From the NCBI RefSeq assembly GCF_014649695.1, contig NZ_BMTN01000004.1, positions 1-64,000 of the forward strand: 64,000 nt of DNA, given 5' to 3'. The notes below the pieces were generated by a model. It was given only the letters and a program-made list of their open reading frames with translations. It was not told the origin of the DNA and did not search any database. The position numbers were made by a program, and so were the translations under genes. Shown here in pieces: positions 45,474-54,711 of this stretch; within the stretch, counting starts at the first letter, position 1; the number at the start of each line of letters is the position of its first letter. This DNA comes from Streptomyces kurssanovii (GTDB taxonomy: Bacteria > Actinomycetota > Actinomycetes > Streptomycetales > Streptomycetaceae).

Positions 45474-45538
45474 CGAGACGGTTCGTCTCGAAGAAGATTA
45501 GCGCCGGTGACCCGCCCTGGCAAGACGTTCCGTCTCGC
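45474..45538 (-). promoter_or_regulatory. ABC-F promoter with two matching operators
   Basis: Minus strand: -35 TTGCCA (45518-45523), 17-nt spacer, -10 TAATCT (45495-45500). Two copies of AGACG-N3-CGTCT flank it: 45523-45535 over the -35 and 45476-45488 at the start site. Extended forms are CGAGACGGAACGTCTTG and CGAGACGAACCGTCTCG. A 14-bp palindrome CGTCTCGCGAGACG (45531-45544) adjoins the distal copy. The layout is that of a TetR-type repressor; no such gene is adjacent. Confidence 0.8.
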
Positions 45539-45546
45539 GAGACGTT

Positions 45547-46947
45547 TCAGGGGGTGCCCGGAGGCGGAACCGCCGCCCCCGGCAGGCGGATCACCGCGCG
45601 GGTGCCGCCGCCGTCGGCCGGCTCCAGGGTGATGCCGCCGCCCGCCTGCCGGACCGTGCGCGCCACGATCGACAGCCCCAGCCCCGAACCGGGCAGCGCC
45701 CGCGCCGAGGGGGAGCGCCAGAACCGTTCGAAGACGTGCGGCAGTTCCTCCGGCGGGATGCCGGGACCGTGGTCGCGGACCGTCAGTTCGCCGCCGCGCA
45801 GGCCCACCTCGACCTCGGCGCCCGGCGGCGAGAACTTCACGGCGTTGTCCAGGACGTTGACCAGGGCCCGCTCCAGCGCGGCCTGGTCCGCCCGTACGTA
45901 CCAGGGCTCCAGCCGGGCCGTGAGCGTCAGCTCCGGGCCGCGTAGCCGCGCGCGGTCGAGAGCCGCCTGCGTGATCTCGTGCAGGGCCACCACCTGCACC
46001 TTGCCGCTCGTGCCCACGTCCGGCCGGGACAGCTCCTGGAGGTCGCCGATGAGCGCGGCCAGTTCGGTCATCTGCGCCTTGACCGAGGCGAGCAGCGCCC
46101 TGCGGTCGTCGGGCGGGATGGCGCGGCCGGTCTCCTCGCTCCTGGCGAGCAGCTCGATGTTGGTCCGCAGCGACGTGAGCGGCGTGCGCAGCTCATGGCC
46201 GGCGTCCGCGATCAGCTGCTGCTGGAGGTCGCGCGAGGAGGCCAGCGCCGCGGTCATCGCGTTGAACGACCGGGACAGCCGGGCGATCTCGTCGTCCCCC
46301 TCGACCGGGATGCGCACGCTCAGGTCCTCGGTGCGGGCCACGTGCTCGACCGCGCCCGTGAGCTCGTCCACCGGCCGCAGTCCGGTCCTGGCGACCCAGG
46401 CGCCGGCCGCGCCGGCCCCCAGCACACCGGCGCCGGCCACCAGGGCCAGCACCAGCGTCAGATTGCCGAGGGTGTCGTCGGTCTCGCTGAGGGGACGGGC
46501 GACGATCACCGCGCCCGCGTAGCCCTCGATGGGATAGGTGAAGACGCGGTACTCGGAGCCGTCGGACGCCGTGGCGTTGTGGAAGGAGGAGTCGGACCGG
46601 CCGCCGGCGACGTCGAGGTCGGCGTCCGTGACCTCGACCGATTCGTCACCGAGGACCACACAGCTGTTCCCCTGGCGGTCCAGCAGCTGGATCGTCGACT
46701 TGAAGAGGTCGGTGTCGGGACCGGCGGGCTCGGCCTTGCGGCACTGTCCCGCGGGGTCGACGAAGGCGAGCACCTGGCGCGGCGCCATCCGGTTGGTGCT
46801 GAGCGCGTTGTCGAGCGAGTCGACCAGCGCGCTGCGCACCACCAGCCAGCACACGCTGGCCGCCGCTGCGACGGCCACCGCCACCGCCGTCGCCACCAGC
46901 AGCGCCAGGCGGGAGCGAAGGGGAAGCGCGCGGAACCTGTTCGTCAT
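45547..46947 (-). CDS. Sensor histidine kinase (MprB/BaeS-like)
   Basis: A 466-aa membrane kinase. Helix 1 (about 14-36), an extracytoplasmic sensor domain of about 130 residues, helix 2 (about 165-190), HAMP, then HisKA with [20 protein letters not shown] and HATPase_c with [23 protein letters not shown] and [12 protein letters not shown] 46947 overlaps the regulator stop by 4 bp. Last gene of a protease-regulator-kinase operon, an order also known for MprAB/PepD-type envelope-stress systems. Confidence 0.94.
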   Translation of the reverse strand: MTNRFRALPLRSRLALLVATAVAVAVAAAASVCWLVVRSALVDSLDNALSTNRMAPRQVLAFVDPAGQCRKAEPAGPDTDLFKSTIQLLDRQGNSCVVLGDESVEVTDADLDVAGGRSDSSFHNATASDGSEYRVFTYPIEGYAGAVIVARPLSETDDTLGNLTLVLALVAGAGVLGAGAAGAWVARTGLRPVDELTGAVEHVARTEDLSVRIPVEGDDEIARLSRSFNAMTAALASSRDLQQQLIADAGHELRTPLTSLRTNIELLARSEETGRAIPPDDRRALLASVKAQMTELAALIGDLQELSRPDVGTSGKVQVVALHEITQAALDRARLRGPELTLTARLEPWYVRADQAALERALVNVLDNAVKFSPPGAEVEVGLRGGELTVRDHGPGIPPEELPHVFERFWRSPSARALPGSGLGLSIVARTVRQAGGGITLEPADGGGTRAVIRLPGAAVPPPGTP

Positions 46948-47657
46948 TCCGGGCCGCCGGTGCGCAGCGCGTACCCCACGCCGCGCACCGTGTGGACCAG
47001 GCGCGGCTCGCCGGCCGCCTCCGTCTTGCGCCGCAGGTACATGACGTACACGTCCAGGGAGTTGGAGCTCGGCTCGAAGTCGAAGCCCCACACGGACTTG
47101 AGGATCTGCTCACGGGTGAGCACCTGGCGCGGATGCGCCAGGAACAGCTCCAGCAGCGTGAACTCCGTACGGGTCAGCTCGACCCGGCGGGTGCCGCGGG
47201 TGACCTCCCGGGTCGCGAGGTCCATCCGCAGGTCGGCGAAGGACAGCACGTCCTCCTCCGGGCCACCGGGGCCGGCCGTGGCGTAGGAACTGCGCCGCAG
47301 CAACGCGCGGATACGGGCGAACAGCTCGTCGAGCTCGAACGGCTTGACCAGGTAGTCGTCCGCGCCGGCGTCGAGGCCGGTGACCCGGTCGCCCACGGTG
47401 TCGCGGGCCGTGAGCATCAGGATGGGCACGGTCGATCCGGCGGCCCGCAGCCGGCGGGCCGCGGTCAGACCGTCCATCCGCGGCATCTGGATGTCGAGGA
47501 CGATCAGATCGGGTGCGTACGCCTCCGCGCGGGCGAGGGCGTCGATGCCGTCGGCGGCGACCTCGGTGCCGTACCCCTCGAACGCGAGCGAGCGCTGGAG
47601 CGCCTCACGGACGGCGGGCTCGTCGTCGACGATCAGGATGCGCTCACCTTCAGTCAT
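46944..47657 (-). CDS. OmpR-family response regulator
   Basis: A 237-aa regulator. Receiver domain with [10 protein letters not shown], phospho-Asp in [15 protein letters not shown] and [10 protein letters not shown]; winged helix (about 140-230) with [20 protein letters not shown] and [12 protein letters not shown]. It lies 20 nt after the protease gene and overlaps the kinase by 4 bp. Three 11-bp-spaced repeats upstream of the protease (48779-48805) are the likely binding site of this regulator. Confidence 0.95.
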   Translation of the reverse strand: MTEGERILIVDDEPAVREALQRSLAFEGYGTEVAADGIDALARAEAYAPDLIVLDIQMPRMDGLTAARRLRAAGSTVPILMLTARDTVGDRVTGLDAGADDYLVKPFELDELFARIRALLRRSSYATAGPGGPEEDVLSFADLRMDLATREVTRGTRRVELTRTEFTLLELFLAHPRQVLTREQILKSVWGFDFEPSSNSLDVYVMYLRRKTEAAGEPRLVHTVRGVGYALRTGGPE

Positions 47658-47677
47658 GGACCAAGCCTCGCACGCGA

Positions 47678-48754
47678 TCAGTTGCCGTCGCCGGAGCGGA
47701 GGGCGTCCAGGTCGGCCTTGACGGTGTCGATCGGGATGGCGAAGCCGAGGCCGACGCTGCCCGCGGTGGACCCGGTGGCGGAACTGGGCGAGTACATCGC
47801 CGAGTTGATGCCGATGATCTCGCCGTTCATGTTGATCAGGGCGCCGCCGGAGTTGCCGGGGTTGAGGGAGGCGTCGGTCTGGATCGCCTTGTAGGTGGTC
47901 GTCGAGTCGCCGGTGTCGCCGTTGAACTGCTGCCCGCCGAACTCGAAGGGCCAGCCCTGCCGCGGGTCCTGCTGCTGCGGTTGCTCCTCGTCCTTGGCCA
48001 CGGTCACGTCCCTGTCGAGCGCGGAGACGATGCCGCTCGTCACCGTGCCGGTCAGGCCCTCGGGCGAGCCGATCGCGACGACTTCGTCGCCGACCTCGAC
48101 CTTGCTCGAGTCGCCGAGCGAGGCGGCCTTCAGGCCTGACGCGCCCTGGAGCTTGATGAGGGCGAGGTCCTTGCCGGGGTCGGTGCCGAGGACGTCCGCC
48201 TCGTACGTCTTGCCGTTGCTGAGCCGCACCTTGATCGTCGAAGCGCCCGAGATGACGTGGTTGTTGGTGACGATCTCGCCGTCCCCGGTGATGATCACGC
48301 CGGAGCCGGTGGACTGCCCGGTGTTCGAGTCCGCGCTGATCTCCACGATGCTCGGGGAGACGGCCTGCGCCACGCCGGCGACCGTTCCCTTGCTGCTCTG
48401 CGAGACGTTCGTGCCGGTCACCGCGCCGGAGCCGCCGCTTCCGGCGTCCTTGGTGAGCTCCCCGACGAGGACCGAGGCCCCGCCGCCGAAGGCCGCGGCG
48501 ACGAGGGCGACGGCGGCGAGCAGCGCGACGGGACGCTTCGCCCGGGGCCGGGGCGCCGGGACGGGCGCGTACCCGTCCGCCTGCGCGGGAGCGGGAACGG
48601 TCGGGTGCGGTCCGGGCGCGTGTCCGGCCGTGGCGTCGCCGGGGTGGTAGGGCGGGACCGGCGGGTACCCGCCGCCCGCCCCCTGCGGGAGGGGAGCACC
48701 GTACGGCTGCTGGTGGTGGGCATCGTCGCCGCTTCGGCGGTAGTGGTCGCTCAT
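47678..48754 (-). CDS. Membrane-anchored trypsin-like serine protease (HtrA/PepD-like)
   Basis: A 358-aa protein. Pro/Gly/His-rich cytoplasmic N-terminus (about 1-75), one membrane helix (about 77-97), then an extracytoplasmic chymotrypsin fold. The triad is His in [10 protein letters not shown], Asp in GKDLALIKL and Ser in [11 protein letters not shown]. No PDZ domain follows, unlike classical HtrA. A Gln/Asp-rich insert ([12 protein letters not shown]) sits in the second barrel. First gene of the operon with the two-component system, so it is probably both target and modulator of that envelope-stress response. Confidence 0.92.
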   Translation of the reverse strand: MSDHYRRSGDDAHHQQPYGAPLPQGAGGGYPPVPPYHPGDATAGHAPGPHPTVPAPAQADGYAPVPAPRPRAKRPVALLAAVALVAAAFGGGASVLVGELTKDAGSGGSGAVTGTNVSQSSKGTVAGVAQAVSPSIVEISADSNTGQSTGSGVIITGDGEIVTNNHVISGASTIKVRLSNGKTYEADVLGTDPGKDLALIKLQGASGLKAASLGDSSKVEVGDEVVAIGSPEGLTGTVTSGIVSALDRDVTVAKDEEQPQQQDPRQGWPFEFGGQQFNGDTGDSTTTYKAIQTDASLNPGNSGGALINMNGEIIGINSAMYSPSSATGSTAGSVGLGFAIPIDTVKADLDALRSGDGN

Positions 48755-48778
48755 GGCACCGACTGTCGTCGGCCCGGA

Positions 48779-48805
48779 TGAGAACCGTCTGAGACAGTGC
48801 TGAGA
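48779..48805 (-). promoter_or_regulatory. Three 11-bp direct repeats upstream of the protease operon
   Basis: On the minus strand TCTCAGCACTG, TCTCAGACGGT and TCTCATCCGGG follow each other exactly; on the plus strand TGAGA recurs at 48779, 48790 and 48801. The 11-bp spacing is that of tandem OmpR-type dimers. It is 25-51 nt before the protease start. Confidence 0.75.
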
Positions 48806-48915
48806 AGCCCGACAGAACCGTGTATGCCCGATATAAGGCCGCCGGCGGAACGGCGGGCCGCGGAGACGGCCGGCGGCGAGCTGTGGGGCGCCTCGACGGC
48901 GTCTGTGATCCGGCG

Positions 48916-48942
48916 CCCGGACCGGGGGGCGTCCCCGGTCCG
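48916..48942 (-). terminator. Terminator of the LacI-family gene
   Basis: Perfect 11-bp inverted repeat CCGGACCGGGG / CCCCGGTCCGG with a 5-nt loop, 66 nt after the LacI stop. Confidence 0.78.
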
Positions 48943-49038
48943 GGCCGTTCACCGCTACGGCTCGCCGCACCTGCGAGAGCGGCGGAGCCGGTCCGGCCCG
49001 TTCGCCGTTACGGCTCGCCGCACCCGCAGGAGCGGCGG
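48936..49038. repeat. Imperfect 50-bp direct duplication at the LacI gene end
   Basis: Two copies (48936-48985 and 48989-49038) of about 50 bp share GGTCCGG, CCGTTC, then TACGGCTCGCCGCAC and GAGCGGCGGA, differing at only a few positions. The right-hand copy holds the last ten or so codons of the LacI gene; the left-hand copy lies downstream of its stop. Confidence 0.8.
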
Positions 49039-50036
49039 ATCACCAGGCCCGACGGGAACTGCTTGACCCGTTCGCGCCGCGAACCCGCCAGCCTCAGGCC
49101 GTCGTCGAGGACCAGGTCGATCGCCGCGCGGGCCATCGCCGGGCGGTCGGAGGAGATCGTCGTGAGGGGCGGGTCCGTCAGGGCCGCTTCCTTGACGTCG
49201 TCGAAGCCGGCCACCGCGAGTTCGGCCGGCACGTCGATCCGCAGTTCACGCGCCGCCCGCAGGACACCGAAGGCCTGGTCGTCGGTCGAGCAGAAGATCG
49301 CCGGCGGGCGGTCGGGCCCGGCGAGCAGCTTCAGGGCGACCTGGTAGGCGTCGTAGCGGTTGTACGGTGCCTGGAAGAGCCGCCCCTCCGTCGTGCGGCC
49401 GGACTCCTGCATGGCCCGGCGCCAGCCCTCGACGTGGTCGGCGACCGGGTCGCCGACCGACGGGGTCGACTCGACGCCGCCCAGACAGGCGACGTACTCG
49501 TGCCCGTGCTCGAGCAGGTGCCGGGTCGCGAGCTGCGCGCCGCCGATGTCGTCCGTGACGACGGCGACGTCGTCGATCGCCTCGGGCCGCTCGTGGAGCA
49601 GGACGACCCGTGCGTCCCACGCCTCGATCTCGGCCGCCGCGCGCTCGCTCATGCCCTGGCTGACCAGGATCAGGCCGGAGACCCGCATGCCGAGGAAGGC
49701 CCGCAGATAGTGGACCTCACGCTCGTCGCGGTAGTCGGAATTGCCGACGAGCACCATTTTTCCGCGTTCGGCGGCGGCCTGTTCGACCGCGTGTGCCATC
49801 TCGGCGAAGAAGGGCTGCCGGGCGTCGGGCACGATCATGCCTATGAGGTCGGTGCGCCGGGACGCCATCGCCTGCGCGACCCGGTCGGGCCGGTACCCCA
49901 GCTCTTTGATCGCTGCGAGTACCCGCTCGCGCGTGGCCGGGGCGACCGGCCGGGGTCCGTTGTTGATGACGTAGCTGACGACCGCGGTCGAAGTCCCCGC
50001 CAGTCGTGCCACATCGTCCCGCGTCACCTTGGCCAC
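49008..50036 (-). CDS. LacI-family transcriptional regulator
   Basis: A 342-aa repressor. Helix-turn-helix (about 4-25: [20 protein letters not shown]) with hinge [14 protein letters not shown], then a periplasmic-binding-like sugar domain ([65 protein letters not shown]). The tail RRSCGCGEP is Cys-containing and unusual. GTG 50036 has a TAGACT -10 box (50043-50048) 6 nt upstream, so probably leaderless. No adjacent sugar transporter, so its regulon is elsewhere. Confidence 0.93.
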   Translation of the reverse strand: MAKVTRDDVARLAGTSTAVVSYVINNGPRPVAPATRERVLAAIKELGYRPDRVAQAMASRRTDLIGMIVPDARQPFFAEMAHAVEQAAAERGKMVLVGNSDYRDEREVHYLRAFLGMRVSGLILVSQGMSERAAAEIEAWDARVVLLHERPEAIDDVAVVTDDIGGAQLATRHLLEHGHEYVACLGGVESTPSVGDPVADHVEGWRRAMQESGRTTEGRLFQAPYNRYDAYQVALKLLAGPDRPPAIFCSTDDQAFGVLRAARELRIDVPAELAVAGFDDVKEAALTDPPLTTISSDRPAMARAAIDLVLDDGLRLAGSRRERVKQFPSGLVIRRSCGCGEP

Positions 50037-50059
50037 GCGCGAAGTCTACGCGTGGTGAC

Positions 50060-50839
50060 CTACCTCTGGGCAGGGCGTACGGCCGGTTCCTCCACCTCGG
50101 CGCCGTCATCCGTACGGGCTACTGCCTTGGCGGCCTTCGCCTTGGCCTCCTCGGCCACCCGCTCGACCTTCTCCGGGGCGACGAACCGGTATCCCACGTT
50201 CCGGACGGTCCCGATGAGCGACTCGTGCTCCGGGCCGAGCTTGGCGCGCAGCCGCCGCACATGGACGTCGACCGTGCGCGTACCGCCGAAGTAGTCGTAG
50301 CCCCAGACCTCCTGGAGCAGCTGCGCCCGGGTGAAGACCCGGCCGGGGTGCTGCGCGAGGTATTTGAGCAGTTCGAACTCCTTGAAGGTCAGGTCGAGGA
50401 CCCGGCCCTTCAGTTTGGCGCTGTATGTCGCCTCGTCCACCGACAGGTCGCCGTTGCGGATCTCCATCGGGGAGTCGTCGGAGGTGATCTGCTGGCGGCC
50501 CGTCGCCAGCCGCAGCCGTGCCTCGACCTCGGCCGGTCCGGCCGTGTCCAGCAGCACGTCGTCGATGCCCCAGTCGGCGGTGACGGCCGCGAGGCCGCCC
50601 TCGGTCACGACGAGGACGAGCGGACAGCCGGGCCCGGTGGACCGCAGGAGCTGGCACAGAGACCGCACCTGCGGCAGGTCGCGGCGGCCGTCGACGAGGA
50701 TCACGTCGGCACCAGGGGTGTCGACGAGGGCCGGCCCCTCCGCGGGTGCCACCCGTACGTTGTGCAGAAGCAGTCCGAGGGCGGGAAGCACCTCCGTCGA
50801 CGGCTGGAGGGCATTGGTCAGGAGCAGCAGGGAGCTCAT
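50060..50839 (-). CDS. glnR: Nitrogen-response regulator GlnR (orphan OmpR type)
   Basis: A 259-aa OmpR-like regulator of nitrogen assimilation (glnA, amtB, nir and others). The atypical receiver (about 1-120) keeps VILVDGRRD but lacks the usual acidic pair near the start ([16 protein letters not shown]), as in GlnR, which works without a kinase. The winged helix (about 135-225) has [20 protein letters not shown] and [19 protein letters not shown] charged C-terminal tail of about 30 residues ([17 protein letters not shown]) follows. ATG 50839 has GGTGGGA upstream. No kinase gene nearby. Identification rests on my recall of Streptomyces GlnR. Confidence 0.94.
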   Translation of the reverse strand: MSSLLLLTNALQPSTEVLPALGLLLHNVRVAPAEGPALVDTPGADVILVDGRRDLPQVRSLCQLLRSTGPGCPLVLVVTEGGLAAVTADWGIDDVLLDTAGPAEVEARLRLATGRQQITSDDSPMEIRNGDLSVDEATYSAKLKGRVLDLTFKEFELLKYLAQHPGRVFTRAQLLQEVWGYDYFGGTRTVDVHVRRLRAKLGPEHESLIGTVRNVGYRFVAPEKVERVAEEAKAKAAKAVARTDDGAEVEEPAVRPAQR

Positions 50840-51016
50840 CGCGTCCCACCTGCTCTGATCGTCGTTCGTTCGGCGTGCTGGGGTCGCTCGTCCATGACGT
50901 CGGTTCCTCCTCGGTCCCTGCGAGGACGTGCACTGCTTCGTACGCGGCTCTCTCGCGCCCGAGAGCCTTTGTGAGGCTTTGTTCACCAGCCTGTAACAAT
51001 GGCCGGAAAACACAAA

Positions 51017-51046
51017 AGGATCCGGGGGCTGCATTGCCCGGATCCT
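51017..51046. promoter_or_regulatory. Inverted repeat upstream of the hydrolase gene
   Basis: Perfect 10-bp arms AGGATCCGGG / CCCGGATCCT with a 10-nt spacer, ending 20 nt before ATG 51067 and lying in the divergent glnR-hydrolase gap. It covers the likely -35 of the hydrolase promoter, so it is either an operator or a short stem. Confidence 0.55.
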
Positions 51047-51066
51047 CTCGCAGCAGAATAGCCCAC

Positions 51067-51894
51067 ATGAGTTCTGGGCGAGAGGGCCGATTTCACACTG
51101 TGGACGTGTCAAGGATCTCTCCGCGCCCTCAGGACGCAACTCTCCTGACATCCGACGGTGTCCGGATCGAAGCCCGCTACGAGCCCTGTGCGAGCGGCCC
51201 GACCGCCACCGCCGTCGTCGTCGCGCACGGTTTCACCGGCTCGGTCGACCGGCCCGCGGTGCGCCGCGCGGCGCGGACGTTCTCGCGGTACGCGGGGGTG
51301 GTGACCTTCTCCTTCCGCGGCCACGGCCGCTCCGGCGGGCGTTCCACCGTCGGCGACCGTGAGGTGCTGGATCTGGCCGCCGCCGTGGAGTGGGCCCGGT
51401 CGCTCGGGCACACCCGGGTGGTGACCGTCGGCTTCTCGATGGGCGGCTCGGTGGTGCTGCGGCACGCGGCGCTGTACGGCGCCCGGATGCACGAGGGGCG
51501 CACGGAGGCACGCACGGACGCGGTCGTCTCGGTGAGCGCCCCCGCCCGCTGGTACTACCGCGGTACGGCGCCGATGCGGCGGCTGCACTGGGTGGTCACG
51601 CGTCCGGCCGGCCGGATCGTCGGGCGGTACGGGTTCCGTACCCGCATCCATCACCGGGACTGGGACCCGGTGCCGCTCTCCCCGGCCGAATCCGTGCCGC
51701 TGATCGCGCCGACGCCGCTGCTCATCGTGCACGGCGACCGCGACCCGTACTTCCCGCTCGACCACCCGCGGATGCTGGCCGCGGCGGCGCGGGGGACGGC
51801 GGAGCTCTGGCTCGAGCCGGGCATGGGGCACGCGGAGAACGCGGCGGACGAGGCGCTGCTGCGCCGCCTGGGGGAATGGCTCACCGGCCGATAG
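51067..51894 (+). CDS. Alpha/beta-hydrolase
   Basis: A 275-aa cytoplasmic hydrolase. Oxyanion region [28 protein letters not shown], nucleophile elbow [16 protein letters not shown] (Ser), acid in [13 protein letters not shown] (Asp) and His in [13 protein letters not shown]. Intact triad. Substrate unknown; carboxylesterase or lipase-like. ATG 51067 has a CAGAAT hexamer 7 nt upstream and no SD, so possibly leaderless. It is followed after 44 nt by the MoaD/ThiS-like gene. Confidence 0.88.
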   Translation: MSSGREGRFHTVDVSRISPRPQDATLLTSDGVRIEARYEPCASGPTATAVVVAHGFTGSVDRPAVRRAARTFSRYAGVVTFSFRGHGRSGGRSTVGDREVLDLAAAVEWARSLGHTRVVTVGFSMGGSVVLRHAALYGARMHEGRTEARTDAVVSVSAPARWYYRGTAPMRRLHWVVTRPAGRIVGRYGFRTRIHHRDWDPVPLSPAESVPLIAPTPLLIVHGDRDPYFPLDHPRMLAAAARGTAELWLEPGMGHAENAADEALLRRLGEWLTGR

Positions 51895-51938
51895 CCCATC
51901 ATGGTGAGCGGCGCGCACGAGACGAAAGGAGTGCCGCT

Positions 51939-52193
51939 ATGGCAGCGGGAACCATCCGCTACTGGGCCGCGGCCAAGGCGGCGGCCGGCATCGCGGAGGA
52001 GCCCTACGCGGCGGAGACGCTCGCGGAGGCTCTGGACGCGGTGCGGGACAAGCACCCCGGGGAGCTGACGCGCGTACTGCTGCGCTGCTCGTTCCTCGTC
52101 GACGGTGACCCCGTCGGGACCCGCGGTCATGAGACCGTACGGCTTGCCGAGGGCGGCACGGTCGAGGTGCTCCCGCCGTTCGCAGGAGGGTGA
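51939..52193 (+). CDS. MoaD/ThiS-family sulfur-carrier protein
   Basis: An 84-aa ubiquitin-fold protein (GTIRYWAAAKAAAGIAEEPY start, LRCSFLVDGDPV, GGTVEVLPPFAGG end). The C-terminal Gly-Gly is the site adenylated and converted to thiocarboxylate in sulfur transfer for molybdopterin, thiamine or cysteine synthesis. ATG 51939 has AAAGGAG 8 nt upstream. No moaE, thiG or cysM neighbour, but a thiosulfate sulfurtransferase is encoded 2.5 kb downstream, so a sulfur-relay role is plausible. Confidence 0.9.
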   Translation: MAAGTIRYWAAAKAAAGIAEEPYAAETLAEALDAVRDKHPGELTRVLLRCSFLVDGDPVGTRGHETVRLAEGGTVEVLPPFAGG

Positions 52194-52203
52194 ACCGCAC
52201 AGC

Positions 52204-53448
52204 ATGAGCAGCGACCAGCAGTATCCGCACGGACAGCAGCCGTACCGGTCCTACGGGGACGCGTACGGGCAGCAGCCGGCGGGGCACGAGGACGCCCACC
52301 GGCAGCAGCAGCCGGCGGGCCACGAGGACCCTTACCGGCAGCAGCCGTACCGGGACCCGGGCGAGACGCAGACCTGGCAGGGCGAGACCTGGGACACGCA
52401 GTACCAGCCGGTCGTGCGCCCCGGTGAGTACCCGTCCGCAGGGGCCGGCGGTTCCTGGGGCGGGCCTGAGCCGCGGCAGCAGGCGCCCGCGTCCGTTCCG
52501 GGTGCGGCCGAAACGGCGTACCTGCCGCCGGTGCCCGCCGCCGCGGGTCTGCCGCTGCCGCCCGAGGCGCCCGTCCCGGGCGCTCCCGCCCACGCTTCGG
52601 CGGCCTACCCGAGCGCGCCCGCCCCCGTGGCGGAGCCGGCGCTCGAGGGCCCGGCCGGATACGGCTCGCCGACCGTCGGCGGCAACGCCCGGATCACGGA
52701 CGCCCAGCGCGCCCGCGCCGAAGGGCGTTCGCCGGTCATCGCGCCGGGCATGCAGCCCGCCGGGCTGACCGCCGTGCTCGCGCTGCTGCTCGCCGGCGGC
52801 GCTGCCGTCGGCCCGTACGCGCTGCTCGTACCGCTGGTGCTGCTCCAGGCGGTCACCGCGGCCGGCTGGTTCCGCCTGAACGGCATGTGGCCGGCCAGGC
52901 AGGGCATCGCGCTCGCGTTCCTCGGCGGCCTCGCGGCCGACGCCGCGCTCCTCGCGTCCGGCGACGGGAACGCGCCCGCCGCGATCATCGGCACGCTCGG
53001 GGTGTGGGTGCTGCTGACGCTCGTCCTCCAACTGCGCAGCCACGCGGGGGCCGACGAACGGATGTACGGCCTCATGGCGACGGTCGCCTCCGCGGCGTTC
53101 GCCGTCCTGGCCGCCGGCCATCTCGCAGCCGACGACGACGCGGTGGTGGTCGGCGCGATCGCCGTCGCCGTCGCCACGACGGTCCGTGCGCTGCCGCTGG
53201 GCGGGGCCGTCTCCGTCGCGCTGTCCCTGGCGTCGGCGGCGGGCGCCGGCATCGCGGCCGGCGGGCTCACCGGCATGGGCTCCGGTGGCGCGCTGCTCGG
53301 TCTGGCCGCGGGCGGATGTGCGCTGATCGGTCTGCGGGTGGCGAGCTACGACTACCCCTCCCGCTTCGTCCACATGACCGCCGGTGTGGCGCTTCCGCTG
53401 ACCGCGGCCGCCCCCGCCGTGTACCTGATCGGGCGCGCGCTCGCATAG
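52204..53448 (+). CDS. Polytopic membrane protein with Gln/Pro/Tyr-rich N-terminus
   Basis: A 414-aa protein. The first about 170 residues are low-complexity, with short repeats such as QQPAGHEDAHRQQQPAGHED. Eight or so hydrophobic helices follow (about 190-410). ATG 52204 is 10 nt after the MoaD-like stop; the best SD (GGAGGG) is 13-14 nt upstream, inside that gene. Conserved in Streptomyces by my recall; function unknown. The cytoplasmic repeats suggest protein contacts. Confidence 0.8.
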   Translation: MSSDQQYPHGQQPYRSYGDAYGQQPAGHEDAHRQQQPAGHEDPYRQQPYRDPGETQTWQGETWDTQYQPVVRPGEYPSAGAGGSWGGPEPRQQAPASVPGAAETAYLPPVPAAAGLPLPPEAPVPGAPAHASAAYPSAPAPVAEPALEGPAGYGSPTVGGNARITDAQRARAEGRSPVIAPGMQPAGLTAVLALLLAGGAAVGPYALLVPLVLLQAVTAAGWFRLNGMWPARQGIALAFLGGLAADAALLASGDGNAPAAIIGTLGVWVLLTLVLQLRSHAGADERMYGLMATVASAAFAVLAAGHLAADDDAVVVGAIAVAVATTVRALPLGGAVSVALSLASAAGAGIAAGGLTGMGSGGALLGLAAGGCALIGLRVASYDYPSRFVHMTAGVALPLTAAAPAVYLIGRALA

Positions 53449-53577
53449 CCGCCCGCACGGAGGGCAGGTTCGGAACCATCGGCGGCCGCCGGACGTCGAT
53501 CACTGCGCAGGCGTCGTCCCGACCGGCTCGGGCTCAACGGGCGTCCGTGGCCAGACAGGGTGGGGGACACCGAACAC

Positions 53578-54270
53578 ATGCGTGCACTGCGAATACTGAT
53601 CGTCATCGCCGTCGTCCTCGGCGGTCTGTTCGTCGCCGCGGACCGGATCGCGCTCAACGTGGCGGAGTCGGAGGCGGCGGAGCGGATCAAGGTCCAGGAG
53701 GGGACGGCCGACTCGACCGCCGTCTCCATCAAGGGCTTTCCCTTCCTGACTCAGGCGATGGACAGCAGGTTCGACGAGGTCGAGATCAAGCTCGACGGCA
53801 TCCGGACCAGCGCCGCGGGCCGGCCGGTGCGGATCGAGGAGATGACCGCCGACCTGTTCGACGTCCGGGTCGCCGAGGGGTATGCCAGCGCCACGGCGGC
53901 CCGTGCCGAGGGCACCGCCCGCATCAGTTACGCGGACCTCACGGATGCCGCCGACGACGGTGTCACCGTCGCGTACGGCCAGAACGGGAAGGTCAAGGTC
54001 ACCGGCTCGGTGACGCTGCCGCTGTTCGGGAAGATCACGCGCAGCGTCGTGTCCACGGTGAGCATCGTCGACGGGAACACGATCAGGGTCCGCGCCGACA
54101 AGGTCCCGGGTGAGGGCATCCCCGGGCTCGAGGGCGAGATCCGCAAGAAGACCGACTTCGACCGGAAGCTGGGCGGGCTGCCGGCGGGCCTGAAGCTCGA
54201 GAAGGTCGAGGCCGGGCCGGACGGCGTCGTGATCACGGTCACCGGCAAGGACGTCCGGCTCGCGGGCTGA
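53578..54270 (+). CDS. LmeA-like DUF2993 protein
   Basis: A 230-aa protein with an N-terminal membrane anchor or signal (RALRILIVIAVVLGGLFVAA) and a DUF2993 domain with alternating beta-strands (VSIKGFPFLTQAMDSRFDEV, IEEMTADLFDVRV, GLPAGLKLEKVEAGPDGVVI). The GFPFL and GLPAGL motifs are characteristic. Mycobacterial LmeA binds phospholipid and supports lipomannan maturation; a lipid-binding envelope role is inferred here. ATG 53578 is chosen; GTG 53560 is in frame. Confidence 0.87.
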   Translation: MRALRILIVIAVVLGGLFVAADRIALNVAESEAAERIKVQEGTADSTAVSIKGFPFLTQAMDSRFDEVEIKLDGIRTSAAGRPVRIEEMTADLFDVRVAEGYASATAARAEGTARISYADLTDAADDGVTVAYGQNGKVKVTGSVTLPLFGKITRSVVSTVSIVDGNTIRVRADKVPGEGIPGLEGEIRKKTDFDRKLGGLPAGLKLEKVEAGPDGVVITVTGKDVRLAG

Positions 54271-54465
54271 GCCCGTGCCCCGGTCCGGGCGCGCCGAATG
54301 GTGAGACAGGTCTGTCCGCCGGTCAGAAGCGCAGGGGGAGCAGGCCGCCTCCCGGGCGTCCCCGTGCGGCCCGGAGCTGATCCACGTCCCGAATCGTGGA
54401 CGATCGCGTCTCAACATACGACACGCCGGTGACATGGCCGCCGACTCGTCCCTACGATCGGTCCC

Positions 54466-54549
54466 ATGAAGCAGCGACAGGCGGATCTCACGAAGCGGCG
54501 GGCAGTAGACCTGTGCCGCGTCGCCGCCATGCTCTGTCGCACTGTCTGA
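54466..54549 (+). CDS. 27-aa two-cysteine leader peptide upstream of the sulfurtransferase gene
   Basis: ATG 54466 to TGA 54549 encodes MKQRQADLTKRRAVDLCRVA followed by AMLCRTV. The KRRAVDLCRVAAMLCR core is one I recall from leader peptides annotated upstream of sulfur and cysteine genes in Streptomyces. The two Cys codons are six residues apart near the end, as needed for cysteine-dependent ribosome stalling. It ends 162 nt before the sulfurtransferase start, and a GGCCC...GGGCC stem lies about 40 nt downstream. Too short for most gene finders. Confidence 0.82.
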   Translation: MKQRQADLTKRRAVDLCRVAAMLCRTV

Positions 54550-54638
54550 GCGGGAGCACTGCCCCGTATCCCCAGGCCCTTCGACCTCCATGTCAGGGCC
54601 GCCCCGTGCTGATCGACGCTCTTCCGCGTACCCGCACA

Positions 54639-54678
54639 CCTCTCGCGCACAACCCCTCGCGCACAACCCCTCGCGCAC
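54639..54678 (+). repeat. 14-bp tandem repeats in the sulfurtransferase leader
   Basis: CCTCTCGCGCACAA, CCCCTCGCGCACAA and CCCCTCGCGCACC follow one another between the leader peptide and the sulfurtransferase gene. An unstructured CA-rich spacer; could act as a slippage or Rho-loading region. Confidence 0.7.
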
Positions 54679-54711
54679 CACCGCCGCACACTGCCCCGGA
54701 GGAGAACAACC

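Noticed and set aside
50985-51015. GlnR box upstream of glnR
   Set aside because: GTAAC is followed by GAAAAC at 8 rather than 6 nt and has no second half; too poor a fit.
54639-54678. Possible CRISPR-like repeats
   Set aside because: Units are 14 bp and directly adjacent without spacers; simple tandem repeats, and no cas genes are present.
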